Assembly: GCA_900321195.1 (NCBI GenBank)
Contig: ONVG01000052.1
Span: forward strand, 1-16,551
Direction: 5' to 3'
From: an uncultured Eubacteriales bacterium
Lineage (GTDB): Bacteria > Bacillota > Clostridia > Oscillospirales > Acutalibacteraceae
DNA: 16,551 bases
Below the pieces are notes generated by a model that did no database searches, was not told where the DNA came from, and saw only the letters and a program-made list of their open reading frames with translations. Within the stretch, counting starts at the first letter, position 1. Every line of letters starts with the position of its first letter. Made by a program: the position numbers and the translations under genes. This document shows, piece after piece, positions 1 to 7,776 of the stretch.

Positions 1-42
1 TTCAAGAAACCAGCAGAAAGTTATACGGAAATCAATTTTACG

Positions 43-184
43 AATCAATTTTATCCGTCAGTTATCGGGGGAAAACCCTTTTCTTTCGAAAAAAGGGTTT
101 TCCCCCGCGCCCCCTTTCCTGAATTCGCTGACTTTGAAAACTCAAAAGTAAGCAAATAATATAAATCAATTTTGTCCGTCAGTT
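43..184. repeat. dispersed repeat element bounded by 21-base direct repeats
   Basis: A 21-base unit beginning AATCAATTTT and ending CGTCAGTT occurs at 43-63 and again at 164-184 with one mismatch. A strong hairpin lies between the two copies. Both copies are followed by ATCGG, so the similarity continues into the last codons of the PLP-enzyme gene, and the TAA stop at 184-186 overlaps the second copy. A shorter echo (ACGGAAATCAATTTT) sits at 25-39, and a degraded relative lies at 10849-10902. The layout suggests a small non-autonomous or palindromic dispersed element. It has no coding capacity that I would trust. Confidence 0.6.
67..106. repeat. perfect 16-bp inverted repeat
   Basis: The left arm at 67-82 (GGGGGAAAACCCTTTT) pairs perfectly with 91-106 across an 8-base loop, and a C-rich run follows at 107-118. 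It lies about 80 bases beyond the stop codon of the gene ending at 184, so it could stop or protect that transcript. There is no clear U-run after the stem on the minus strand, so calling it a classical intrinsic terminator would overstate the evidence. Confidence 0.75.
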
Positions 185-1443
185 TAATCGGAGCCGTCAA
201 TTGACGCAGCGGCAAGTATCGAAGCAAGCCTGCCTGTGTGGAAATTAAGAGAACCCTGCATCCATACCGCACACGGCTCTCTGAGCGGCGCATCGGCAGA
301 AAGCTCTATAGATGAGCCGAGAGTGAATGCGCCTGCCGCCATTATTACCTTGCTGTCATATCCGGGCATGTCCCAGGGCTCAGGCGTTACAAATGAATCT
401 ATCGGTGAAGCCATCTGCACTCCTCGACAGAATGAAATGAGCTTTTTCTCGCTGCCCAAAAGAACAGCCTGTATGATATCTCCTCTCTCCTCGTTATACC
501 TCGGTGTGACTTTATATCCCAAAAGCTCATACAATGCTGATGTGAATATCGCTGTTTTTACAGCCTCACCCGTAACGTGCGGCGCACTGAATGCTCCCAT
601 GAAAAGCTCACGGTTGTTTCCGAGAGTACAGCCTATCTCTTTTCCCGTTCCGGGTGTCGTAAGACGATAGCTGCAAGCTTCAACAAGCTTTCTCTTTCCT
701 GCAATATATCCTCCTGTAGGCGCTATTCCTCCGCCGGGATTTTTTATCAGTGAGCCTGCCATAAGGTCAACGCCTATCTGACCGGGCGTTACCTTTTCTA
801 CAAATTCACCGTAACAGTTATCGAGCATTACTATGCAGTCCGGCGCAAGAGAATGTGCAGTATCTGCTATTTCCTTGATATCCTTTGCAAGCAGGGTAGG
901 TCTGAGCGAATAACCTCTTGAACGCTGTATATAGACCATCTTTGTATCAGGCTTTATACGCTGTTTCATAGTCTCAATATCCACTCTGCCGTTTTCAAGA
1001 AGCTCTGTCTGTTCATAGTTTATACCGAATTCCCTGAGCGAGCCTGAGCTTTCTCCGCCTATGCCTATAACTCCCTGTAATGTATCATAAGGCGTACCTG
1101 TCACTGATATCATGGTATCTCCCGGTCTGAGAACGCCGAAAAGCGCCACAGTAAGAGTATGTGTGCCGCTGGCAAAATTATGTCTTACGAGCGCATCCTC
1201 CATATCAAAAACTTCCGCAAAGACAGCATCAAGCGCTTCTCTGCCCCTGTCGCCGTAGCCATAGCCTGTTGACGCAGTAAAACAGCTCTCGCTTACCCTT
1301 GCATTCTGAAATGCCCTCAGCATTTTGAGCTGATTGTATTCTGTTATATCGTCAGTTCTTTCAAGGTACTCCCTGCACATCCTCATAGCTTCATCGGCGG
1401 CTTCAAGCACCTTTTTATCCGCATTATAAAACGGTATTTCCAT
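184..1443 (-). CDS. methionine gamma-lyase / 'aluminium resistance' family PLP enzyme
   Basis: This is a 419-residue fold-type I PLP enzyme of the family annotated as methionine gamma-lyase or aluminium resistance protein (YnbB-like). Supporting features are the YGYGDRGREALD segment near residue 61, the ASGTHT cofactor-binding stretch at 91-96, an Asp in VMLDNCYGEF near 208, and the expected Schiff-base lysine K234 in SLIKNPGGG. The length is normal for the family. The true substrate is poorly established; C-S lyase activity is a family-based inference. The ATG at 1443 is preceded by GGAGGA at good spacing. It follows the GNAT gene by 23 bases and is the last gene of the long operon. Its stop codon overlaps a dispersed repeat. 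Confidence 0.9.
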   Translation of the reverse strand: MEIPFYNADKKVLEAADEAMRMCREYLERTDDITEYNQLKMLRAFQNARVSESCFTASTGYGYGDRGREALDAVFAEVFDMEDALVRHNFASGTHTLTVALFGVLRPGDTMISVTGTPYDTLQGVIGIGGESSGSLREFGINYEQTELLENGRVDIETMKQRIKPDTKMVYIQRSRGYSLRPTLLAKDIKEIADTAHSLAPDCIVMLDNCYGEFVEKVTPGQIGVDLMAGSLIKNPGGGIAPTGGYIAGKRKLVEACSYRLTTPGTGKEIGCTLGNNRELFMGAFSAPHVTGEAVKTAIFTSALYELLGYKVTPRYNEERGDIIQAVLLGSEKKLISFCRGVQMASPIDSFVTPEPWDMPGYDSKVIMAAGAFTLGSSIELSADAPLREPCAVWMQGSLNFHTGRLASILAAASIDGSD

Positions 1444-1466
1444 TTTTCTTCCTCCAAAATATTCCT

Positions 1467-2177
1467 TTAGCTTTCACTGAACCCAAGCTGTTCATAAAAT
1501 TCTCTGTTCCTGTCCTTTAAACGTACAATAAATATCTCCCTGCTTCCAAGCATTTTACAAAGATGACTTACACATGCGGAGCCGAAGCCAAGCCTGCGGA
1601 ATCCCTTTTTGACTGCAACAGCGCCTATCACCGCACAGCTTTCCGACTGTGCAACAGTCATTGCGCACGAAACATATTCTCCCTGATATTCAACGGCAGC
1701 GCATAAGGCTGTGCCGTGTCTTATCTTATGCGACATGTCAAGTATAAAATCCTCATACCGAGGAACATCAAAGCCGCTCTCACGGCACGACTCCAAAAGT
1801 CTGTACACCCTGTTAAGGTCGGGAGAAGGTATCATCTCTGCCCCGTCTTTCACAGCAGTTCTTATATTTTCCCGACTTGCAAGCCGCATCACAACACTGT
1901 CATCATTTTTAAACCGACTGCCGCCCGTTATACCGATAAACTCTTTCAGCTCGTCAATATCGCTGTCTTCGGAAGTAAATAAAGTGATATCGGAATAATA
2001 TCTTGCCGCTGCCGAAACGGGCTTGCCGCTGTCATCATACTGTATCCAGAATTTTGCAAAGTCATAGCCTGTACCATAGCTTTCAAGCAGACATGCTATA
2101 CGGCAGGCGTTTATGTCCGCTTTGCTTACAAGCTGTAAAAGCTCCCCGATATTATTTTCATCAGCAAGCACTATCAT
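1467..2177 (-). CDS. GNAT family N-acetyltransferase
   Basis: A 236-residue protein whose last 90 or so residues have GNAT character: a beta-strand (GAVAVKKGFRR), the acetyl-CoA pyrophosphate loop RRLGFGS, and the terminal FYEQLGF signature. The N-terminal 130 residues are not recognisable and probably form a substrate-specific or degenerate GNAT-like half, as in two-domain members. The substrate is unknown. The start ATG overlaps the TGA of the upstream M42 peptidase (ATGA), which implies translational coupling. Its place after two aminopeptidases makes a role with amino acids or peptides plausible, but this is inference only. Confidence 0.82.
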   Translation of the reverse strand: MIVLADENNIGELLQLVSKADINACRIACLLESYGTGYDFAKFWIQYDDSGKPVSAAARYYSDITLFTSEDSDIDELKEFIGITGGSRFKNDDSVVMRLASRENIRTAVKDGAEMIPSPDLNRVYRLLESCRESGFDVPRYEDFILDMSHKIRHGTALCAAVEYQGEYVSCAMTVAQSESCAVIGAVAVKKGFRRLGFGSACVSHLCKMLGSREIFIVRLKDRNREFYEQLGFSES

Positions 2178-3199
2178 AGACTAAGTATCTTTTCAGCCGA
2201 AGCCTTTACAACAGAATATACAGCCTCCATATCTTCAATACATGCAAGACTGCTTGAAGAATGTATATATCTGCACGGAACGGAAACAGCCATTGTACGC
2301 ACACCGCCTCTTGAACAGTGTATAGCTCCCGCATCGTTTCCGCCTGCTATCATAGTTTTCGTCTGAGCCTTTACTCCAAGCTCTTTAGCGCATTCCATGC
2401 CGATATTATAGTATTCTCTGTCATATATAGTCGCTCTGTCCATAAACGTTATGACTGCGCCGCCGCCTGCACTGCACACGCGCTTTTCATTCTCCGCAAA
2501 CGGCACATCCGATGCTGTAGTAGCCTCTATCACTATCGCACAGTCAGGGTCAACGGTAAATGCGGCAGTCCTTGAACCTCTCAGTCCGACCTCTTCCTGT
2601 ACTACAAAGCTGAAATACATATCATATTCAAGCTCACTCTTTATAAGCTCTGTCAAAACAAGACAGCCGAAACGGTCATCTATAGCCTTTGATATTATCC
2701 TGCCGTCCTTGTTTTCATACGGTGAATCAAAAGCTATCATATCGCCCAAAGAAACATACTTTTCGGCTTCCTCTCTGTCCTTTGCGCCTATATCTATGCA
2801 CAGCGAAGAAATCGGCGGATATTTCTTTTTTTCGTCAGCTTTAAGAAGATGAACGGGCTTTGAGCATACAACGCCCCTTATCTTGTTTTTGCCTATCTTC
2901 ACATTCTTAGCGAATGCCGCGCTGTCATTCACTCCGCCTACAGCTTCAAATTTGAGCGTACCGTCTTTATTTATATATGTAACGATAAATCCGACCTCAT
3001 CCATATGCGCGGATATAAGCATTTTTTTGGACGGCGTTTTCTTTCCCTTTTTGAATACAAGTATATTTCCAGAATTATCTGTCCTTACATCATCGGCAAA
3101 GGGAGCTATTTCTTCAAGTATGATGTTTCTTACCTCGTCCTCCTGTCCGGATATACCGTCAGCGGTACATAATCTTTCAAGCAGCTTATAGTCAAGCAT
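2174..3199 (-). CDS. M42 family metallo-aminopeptidase, copy 2 of tandem pair
   Basis: A cytosolic dinuclear metallopeptidase of the M42 (TET/PepA glutamyl aminopeptidase) family, about 341 residues. The metal and catalytic residues are all visible: SAHMDEVGF (His and Asp), KAIDDRFG (bridging Asp), VVQEEVGLRG (Glu-Glu), VIEATTASD (acidic ligand) and RYIHSSSS (final His). M42 enzymes form large tetrahedral dodecamers that trim peptides to amino acids. I chose ATG 3199 because GGAAGG lies about 11 bases upstream. The GTG at 3208 is in frame but only about 2 bases from that site. The gene overlaps the upstream paralogue by 8 bases and the downstream GNAT gene by 4. Confidence 0.92.
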   Translation of the reverse strand: MLDYKLLERLCTADGISGQEDEVRNIILEEIAPFADDVRTDNSGNILVFKKGKKTPSKKMLISAHMDEVGFIVTYINKDGTLKFEAVGGVNDSAAFAKNVKIGKNKIRGVVCSKPVHLLKADEKKKYPPISSLCIDIGAKDREEAEKYVSLGDMIAFDSPYENKDGRIISKAIDDRFGCLVLTELIKSELEYDMYFSFVVQEEVGLRGSRTAAFTVDPDCAIVIEATTASDVPFAENEKRVCSAGGGAVITFMDRATIYDREYYNIGMECAKELGVKAQTKTMIAGGNDAGAIHCSRGGVRTMAVSVPCRYIHSSSSLACIEDMEAVYSVVKASAEKILSL

Positions 3200-4205
3200 T
3201 TTCGGCACCGCCTTCCGTTATATATACTGCAAGAAGCTCGGATATCTTTTCCATATCCTTTATTGAAACTATTTCTGTCTGCGTGTGCATATTCTTTGAC
3301 GGTATCGATATAACGCCTGTTCTTACTCCGCTTCCCGAAACAGCTATCTTGTCGGCATTTGTGCCTGTAGTACTTCCGCTCACTTCATAGTCACATTTCA
3401 TATCCAGACGCTTTGAGATATCTATAAGCTTATCCGTAACGGCTTTTGAAAGCACAGGCGCTATGCTTATTATACCTCCGCAGCCCAAATCACCGCTCTT
3501 TTCGTCAGGAACACCCTCCTGCTTTGCAAAGCCTGCATCTATGACAACAGCTTCATCAGGACTGAGACTGAATGCGGCAGTCTGTGCGCCCAATTCATTT
3601 GTTTCCTCCTGAACGGAAAACACGAACGATACCCTGCACGGCAAAGTCCTGTCCTTCAAAAGCTTTATCGTATTTATCAGAACCGCACAGCCTGAGCGGT
3701 CGTCAAGCGCCGACACAGCCACACGGTCATTAAGAAGCTCGGTGTATCTGCTGCAAACTATAATACTGTCGCCCAAAGAAACAAGCTCCCTGACTTCAGC
3801 GGCAGAAAGTCCCGTATCTATCCATATCCTGTCCCTTGACGGCTCACCGTCGCCGTCCGTAAGGTGCGGCGGCACAGTGCATATAACTCCTGATATTTTT
3901 TCTTTTCCAAGCACCTTTACAGCGCTGCTCGGAAGTGTTCTCTGGTCGATGCCGCCTACATTTTCAGCCTTTATAAATCCCTCGTCATCTATGTACGTGA
4001 CGATAAGACCTATCCTGTCGATATGAGCGTCTATCATTATATGCTTGTCTGCATTCATATCTCCCAAAGAGGCTATTATATTCCCGTTTTTATCAGCGCT
4101 TACATATGCGCTTTCACCTATAAGCTCCCTGACAATATTGAGCATTTCGGACTCTCTGCCCGAAATGCCCATGTCAGCGCAAAGTCTTTTCAGTATTTCT
4201 TTCAT
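3192..4205 (-). CDS. M42 family metallo-aminopeptidase, copy 1 of tandem pair
   Basis: The second M42 peptidase, 337 residues from the preferred start. It has a full ligand set: DAHIDRIG, ALDDRSG, SVQEETNELG, VIDAGFA and KNMHTQTE. It is clearly paralogous to the following gene (for example GLIVTYIDDEG here and GFIVTYINKDG there) but well diverged, so the two probably differ in specificity. The longer reading from 4262 would run into the upstream lipoprotein gene. The ATG at 4205 starts exactly where family members start (MKEILKRLCADMGISG) and leaves a 13-base gap with GAGG upstream. Heteromeric TET particles made of two M42 paralogues are known from Pyrococcus; that parallel is inference. Confidence 0.92.
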   Translation of the reverse strand: MKEILKRLCADMGISGRESEMLNIVRELIGESAYVSADKNGNIIASLGDMNADKHIMIDAHIDRIGLIVTYIDDEGFIKAENVGGIDQRTLPSSAVKVLGKEKISGVICTVPPHLTDGDGEPSRDRIWIDTGLSAAEVRELVSLGDSIIVCSRYTELLNDRVAVSALDDRSGCAVLINTIKLLKDRTLPCRVSFVFSVQEETNELGAQTAAFSLSPDEAVVIDAGFAKQEGVPDEKSGDLGCGGIISIAPVLSKAVTDKLIDISKRLDMKCDYEVSGSTTGTNADKIAVSGSGVRTGVISIPSKNMHTQTEIVSIKDMEKISELLAVYITEGGAENA

Positions 4206-4218
4206 CCTTAAAGCATCC

Positions 4219-5043
4219 TCAGTTCCTGTTGAATTTATCCGAAACAAGAGTATATTCCACATAGGTTATAGTGTCACCGTCAACAGGTGTTTTTTCTATA
4301 CTCACAGCTTCATCAAACTTAAAATTGCCGTCCTTTATAACAGCCTCCTGGTATGACAGAAAACCGTTATAGTTATTGAAATTCTTTTCCATATCTGCGC
4401 TTGCATTGTCATCATCTGTAAGAAAATATTTTATAAACACTTTCTCATAAGAATATTCATCATGGAATGCAAGAAATGCATCTATGAGCTTTATCCTGTC
4501 CGCAGAAGAATATCTCCTCATTATCTTTTTCAGTTCATTATTGCTTATCTCACTGCCGTCTCTTACATAAGGCGCTTCTATATCAACAGAATACTTGAAT
4601 ACATCTCCGCTCGGCTCTATTTTAACTGACGTTACATAGACATTTTCTTCCTCGAATTTCACCATGTGAGCAAGGAATTTTTTCAGGTCGTCATGCGTAC
4701 CCGAAAATTTCATATTTGCAGTCGTCATAAGCAAATTATCATGCTGTAGTGTAGGCACGCCTTTCTGTGCGCTGTACCCGATAAAGCTGCCTATATCCAT
4801 ATTCCTGACAATAGTACTCATGTCATTTGTCGTATGGACCTTGAGTACTACAGCTTCCTCAGACGGCTCCGGACTTTCGTCACTGCTCTCCGCGATACTT
4901 TCTGTGCTGACAACAGAAGGCGTACTGCTCGTGCTGTTAGTACTTGTTGTATTCGTCTTGCCGTCACTTCCGCAGCCCGCAAGCACAGCCGCCGTCAAAC
5001 ACAGTGCAAGGAATAAGAAAAATGCTTTTCTCATAGCTTTCAT
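4219..5043 (-). CDS. putative lipoprotein of unknown function
   Basis: A 274-residue protein with a lipoprotein signal peptide: basic start (MKAMRK), hydrophobic core, and lipobox LAGC with the lipidated Cys near residue 24. A Ser/Thr/Asn-rich, then acidic, linker runs to about residue 65. The remaining 200 residues are probably a folded extracytoplasmic domain. The segment GTHDDLKKFLAHM...VYVTSVKIEPSGD resembles the small alpha/beta domain of PilO-like proteins, but I cannot establish homology by eye. The ATG at 5043 has AAAGGGG upstream, overlapping the tsaD stop codon. It lies between tsaD and the M42 peptidases in the same transcription unit. No function is proposed beyond a membrane-anchored surface protein. 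Confidence 0.8.
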   Translation of the reverse strand: MKAMRKAFFLFLALCLTAAVLAGCGSDGKTNTTSTNSTSSTPSVVSTESIAESSDESPEPSEEAVVLKVHTTNDMSTIVRNMDIGSFIGYSAQKGVPTLQHDNLLMTTANMKFSGTHDDLKKFLAHMVKFEEENVYVTSVKIEPSGDVFKYSVDIEAPYVRDGSEISNNELKKIMRRYSSADRIKLIDAFLAFHDEYSYEKVFIKYFLTDDDNASADMEKNFNNYNGFLSYQEAVIKDGNFKFDEAVSIEKTPVDGDTITYVEYTLVSDKFNRN

Positions 5044-5055
5044 TAAAACACCCCT

Positions 5056-6060
5056 TTATTCTATAGACATAGTGGCTCTTGCGTTAAGCTCCATACCTGA
5101 TATGTTTCCCGAAAGATATTCATAATATCCCTGAGCGCCTACCATTGCGCCGTTGTCTCCGCAAAGAGAAACAGGCGGATAATAACAGCTCCAGCCCCTT
5201 TTTTCGCATTCCTCCGATATCCTGCGTCTTAAAAGCGAGTTTGCCGAAACTCCTCCTGCCAAAACTAATTTTTTATAGCCCATATCCTCGGCAGCTCTTA
5301 TGAAGTTATCGCTGAGACTGTCAACTACAGCCTTTCTGAATGAAGCGCAAAGGTCGGCTTTTGGAAGCTCTCCGCCCTTTTGAGCTGCATTGTGTATCAG
5401 ATTTATAACAGCCGTTTTGAGTCCCGAAAAGCTGAAATCATAAGGTGAACCGTCAACCTTCGGGTGCGGCAGCTTAAATGAATCAGGGTCGCCGCTCTCG
5501 GCTAACTTATCAAGATGTATTCCGCCGGGATAAGGCATTCCCATAGTCCTTGCGGCTTTGTCAAAGGCTTCGCCTGCCGCATCATCACGGGTCTTTCCGA
5601 TGACCTTCATTTTAGTATAATCAGTCACTTCTACTATATGACTATGACCGCCGGATACAACAAGGCATAAAAAAGGCGGTTCAAGCTCCTGATGCGCTAT
5701 ATAGTTCGATGCTATATGCGAACGCAGGTGATGCACCGGCACAAGCGGCAGTCCTGCCGCCATTGAAAGTCCTTTTGCAAAGTTCACACCGACAAGCAAC
5801 GCGCCGATAAGTCCCGGCGCATACGTTACGGCTATCGCATCTATACCGTCAAGTCCGACGCCTGCCTGTACGAGAGCTTCACGAACAACGCCGTTTATAG
5901 CTTCACAGTGCCTTCTTGACGCTATTTCGGGAACCACTCCGCCGTAAAGCTTATGTTCCTCTACCTGTGACGCTACTATTGAAGAAAGCACCCTTCTTCC
6001 GTCCTCAACGACCGCTGCGGCTGTTTCATCGCATGAGCTTTCTATTGATAATATCCTCAT
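5056..6060 (-). CDS. tsaD: tRNA N6-adenosine threonylcarbamoyltransferase TsaD
   Basis: TsaD (Gcp/YgjD/Kae1) transfers the threonylcarbamoyl group from threonylcarbamoyl-AMP to A37 of ANN-decoding tRNAs, working with TsaB and TsaE, which are not in this window. At 334 residues it is full length. Visible motifs are the N-terminal ASKHA signature (MRILSIESSCDETAAA), YAPGLIGALLVG, SGGHSH, DDAAGEAFDKAA, FSFSGLKTA, GGVSANSLLR and the metal ligand Asp in SLCGDNGAM. The metal-binding HxxxH appears as HLRSH rather than the commoner H(I/M)EGH, but both histidines are kept. The start has AAGGTAGG upstream. It follows rimI by 10 bases, a common arrangement. Confidence 0.97.
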   Translation of the reverse strand: MRILSIESSCDETAAAVVEDGRRVLSSIVASQVEEHKLYGGVVPEIASRRHCEAINGVVREALVQAGVGLDGIDAIAVTYAPGLIGALLVGVNFAKGLSMAAGLPLVPVHHLRSHIASNYIAHQELEPPFLCLVVSGGHSHIVEVTDYTKMKVIGKTRDDAAGEAFDKAARTMGMPYPGGIHLDKLAESGDPDSFKLPHPKVDGSPYDFSFSGLKTAVINLIHNAAQKGGELPKADLCASFRKAVVDSLSDNFIRAAEDMGYKKLVLAGGVSANSLLRRRISEECEKRGWSCYYPPVSLCGDNGAMVGAQGYYEYLSGNISGMELNARATMSIE

Positions 6061-6070
6061 ATACCGTGAC

Positions 6071-6520
6071 CTACCTTATAAATAACTTTGTCATTATAAG
6101 CGCATCCTCTGTAGGATGGCGGTAAAAATTCTTTCTTAATCCCATTTCCTCAAAGCCGAGCTTTTCATAAAGCGATATCGCCTCAGCATTCGATTTTCTT
6201 ACTTCAAGGGAAATAAAATCAGTACCCATAGCATCTGCCGTTAGCATTGCCATTTTCAGAAGTGCAGTTCCAACGCCCTGCCGTCTGTATTCGGGAAAAA
6301 CAGCTATATTGTTTACATAACAGCTTTCAAGCACGACATACACGCTTATATATCCTGCCACCTTATCATCACACAGGGCAACAAAAAGATGTGCAGTATC
6401 GTTTTCAAGCTCTTCTTCAAGACTTTTATACGACCAGGGCTGAGTAAAGCATACTTGTTCAAGCCTTGCGACATCATCAAGATGTTGTTTCTGCATTTGC
6501 TCCAAAGTAAGGTTTATCAT
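6071..6520 (-). CDS. rimI: ribosomal protein alanine N-acetyltransferase RimI
   Basis: A 149-residue single-domain GNAT enzyme. It has the family pattern: CFTQPWSYKSLEEEL near the N-terminus, YVNNIAVFPEYRRQGVG (acetyl-CoA loop RRQGVG), SLEVRKSNAEAISLYEKLGF and the final FYRHPTEDALIMTK. RimI acetylates the N-terminal alanine of ribosomal protein S18, and homologues can act on other N-termini. The partnership with tsaD is widespread in bacteria. The ATG at 6520 is preceded by AAAGGTGAG. The first 44 bases overlap the end of the phosphatase gene in another frame, so the two are probably translationally coupled. Confidence 0.94.
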   Translation of the reverse strand: MINLTLEQMQKQHLDDVARLEQVCFTQPWSYKSLEEELENDTAHLFVALCDDKVAGYISVYVVLESCYVNNIAVFPEYRRQGVGTALLKMAMLTADAMGTDFISLEVRKSNAEAISLYEKLGFEEMGLRKNFYRHPTEDALIMTKLFIR

Positions 6521-6977
6521 TGTCGCTCACCTTTAATTCACCCATCTCCATTTTTTTAAGAAGTACCCTGCAAAACGCATCTATAGATTCCTCTATAAAT
6601 TTCCTGCATCTGCGGTAAGTCACGAGGTCAGAGCCAAACGGGTCAGGCACACCGCCGCCTAAAATACATATCTTTTCTCTCGGAACACCTATACTGACAA
6701 GTGTTTCCGCATGACTGACAGTCATTACCACATATATATCCGTAATGTCGATATCTCTCTCTCTTATTATTCGCGGCTTATGGCCACTTATATCTATACC
6801 TATCTCATTACAGACTATAACGGCATTAGGCGATACCTTCTGACCGTCGCAAAAGCCGAGCGCACAGCTGCTGAATATACTGTTTATACCGTACTCACGG
6901 GATTTCACTTCATATATAGCCTTAGCCATAGGACTCCGGCATGTATTTCCTGTACATACAAATAAGATATGGAGCAT
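6477..6977 (-). CDS. low-molecular-weight protein phosphatase, probable YwlE-type arginine phosphatase
   Basis: A 166-residue LMW protein-tyrosine-phosphatase fold. The P-loop CTGNTCRS begins with catalytic Cys8 and ends with Arg14; the general acid is the Asp of VPDPFG. The residue at P-loop position 12 is Thr. In Bacillus YwlE this threonine gives specificity for phosphoarginine, whereas tyrosine phosphatases usually have Ile/Leu there (CLGNICRS). I therefore favour protein-arginine phosphatase, which opposes McsB-type kinases; this is inference from one residue and its motif. A longer start at 7007 exists, but ATG 6977 has AAAGGAG upstream and begins at the family N-terminus (MLHILFVCTGN). 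It lies 13 bases after polA and overlaps rimI by 44. Confidence 0.9.
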   Translation of the reverse strand: MLHILFVCTGNTCRSPMAKAIYEVKSREYGINSIFSSCALGFCDGQKVSPNAVIVCNEIGIDISGHKPRIIRERDIDITDIYVVMTVSHAETLVSIGVPREKICILGGGVPDPFGSDLVTYRRCRKFIEESIDAFCRVLLKKMEMGELKVSDNDKPYFGANAETTS

Positions 6978-6990
6978 ATACGATCTCCTT

Positions 6991-7776
6991 TCAGTTCTTG
7001 GCATCATACCATGTTTTGCCTACGCCTGCATCCGCAGCAAGCTCAATCGAAAGCTTTACGGCATTGCTCATTTCCTCGCTGAGAAGCTCTGCCGCCCTTT
7101 CAGCCTCATCCTCGGGCGCTTCAACTATCAGCTCGTCATGTACCTGAAGTATCAGCCTTGAACGCATATTTTCTTTTCTGAGTCTTTCAAAAACTCTTAT
7201 CATAGCTATCTTTATTATATCTGCCGCTGTACCCTGTATCGGCATGTTCATAGCAACACGCTCACCGAATGAACGGATATTCCTGTTTGACGATGAAAGC
7301 TCTGGAAGATATCTTCTTCTGCCGAACATTGTCGTAACATAGCCGTCATTTTTTGCCTGTTCAACGACAGTTTTCATATATTTATCTATACCGGAATAAA
7401 GCGAAAGATAGCCCTTTATATATCTGTCGGCCTCCTTTACGCTTACGCCGATATCCTTTGAAAGCGAAAATGCGCTTATACCATAGACTATACCGAAATT
7501 TACAGCCTTTGCCCTGCTTCTCAGCTCCGGAGTTATCATTTCCTCCGGCAAGCCAAACACCTTTGCCGCTGTTGACGCATGTATATCAAGTCCGTTTTTA
7601 AAGGCTTCTATCATATTCTTATCATCGGCTATATGTGCAAGCACTCTCAGCTCTATCTGTGAATAGTCGGCATCCACAAGAACACAGCCTTCTTTTGCAA
7701 TAAAGAATTTTCTCAGCTCGCGTCCCCTTGCAGTACGAACAGGTATATTTTGAAGATTAGGCTCTGTTCCGCGCAT
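6991..7776 (-). CDS. polA: DNA polymerase I, C-terminal part (fingers and palm)
   Basis: 261 residues carrying the polymerase catalytic motifs: motif A DADYSQIELR, motif B with RSRAKAVNFGIVYG (O-helix), and motif C LQVHDEL. The protein ends WYDAK(N) as in family A enzymes. It lacks the thumb and the TATGR block, so it is unlikely to be an active polymerase alone. An ATG at 7776 has AAAGGTG only 2 bases upstream, and the N-terminal frame stops 64 bases further on. Coupled re-initiation giving a split enzyme is conceivable but weakly supported. Confidence 0.8.
   Translation of the reverse strand: MRGTEPNLQNIPVRTARGRELRKFFIAKEGCVLVDADYSQIELRVLAHIADDKNMIEAFKNGLDIHASTAAKVFGLPEEMITPELRSRAKAVNFGIVYGISAFSLSKDIGVSVKEADRYIKGYLSLYSGIDKYMKTVVEQAKNDGYVTTMFGRRRYLPELSSSNRNIRSFGERVAMNMPIQGTAADIIKIAMIRVFERLRKENMRSRLILQVHDELIVEAPEDEAERAAELLSEEMSNAVKLSIELAADAGVGKTWYDAKN

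Noticed and set aside
51..293. An 80-codon minus-strand frame over the left repeat
   Set aside because: It overlaps the end of the PLP-enzyme gene and runs through the palindromic repeat, so it has no coding evidence.
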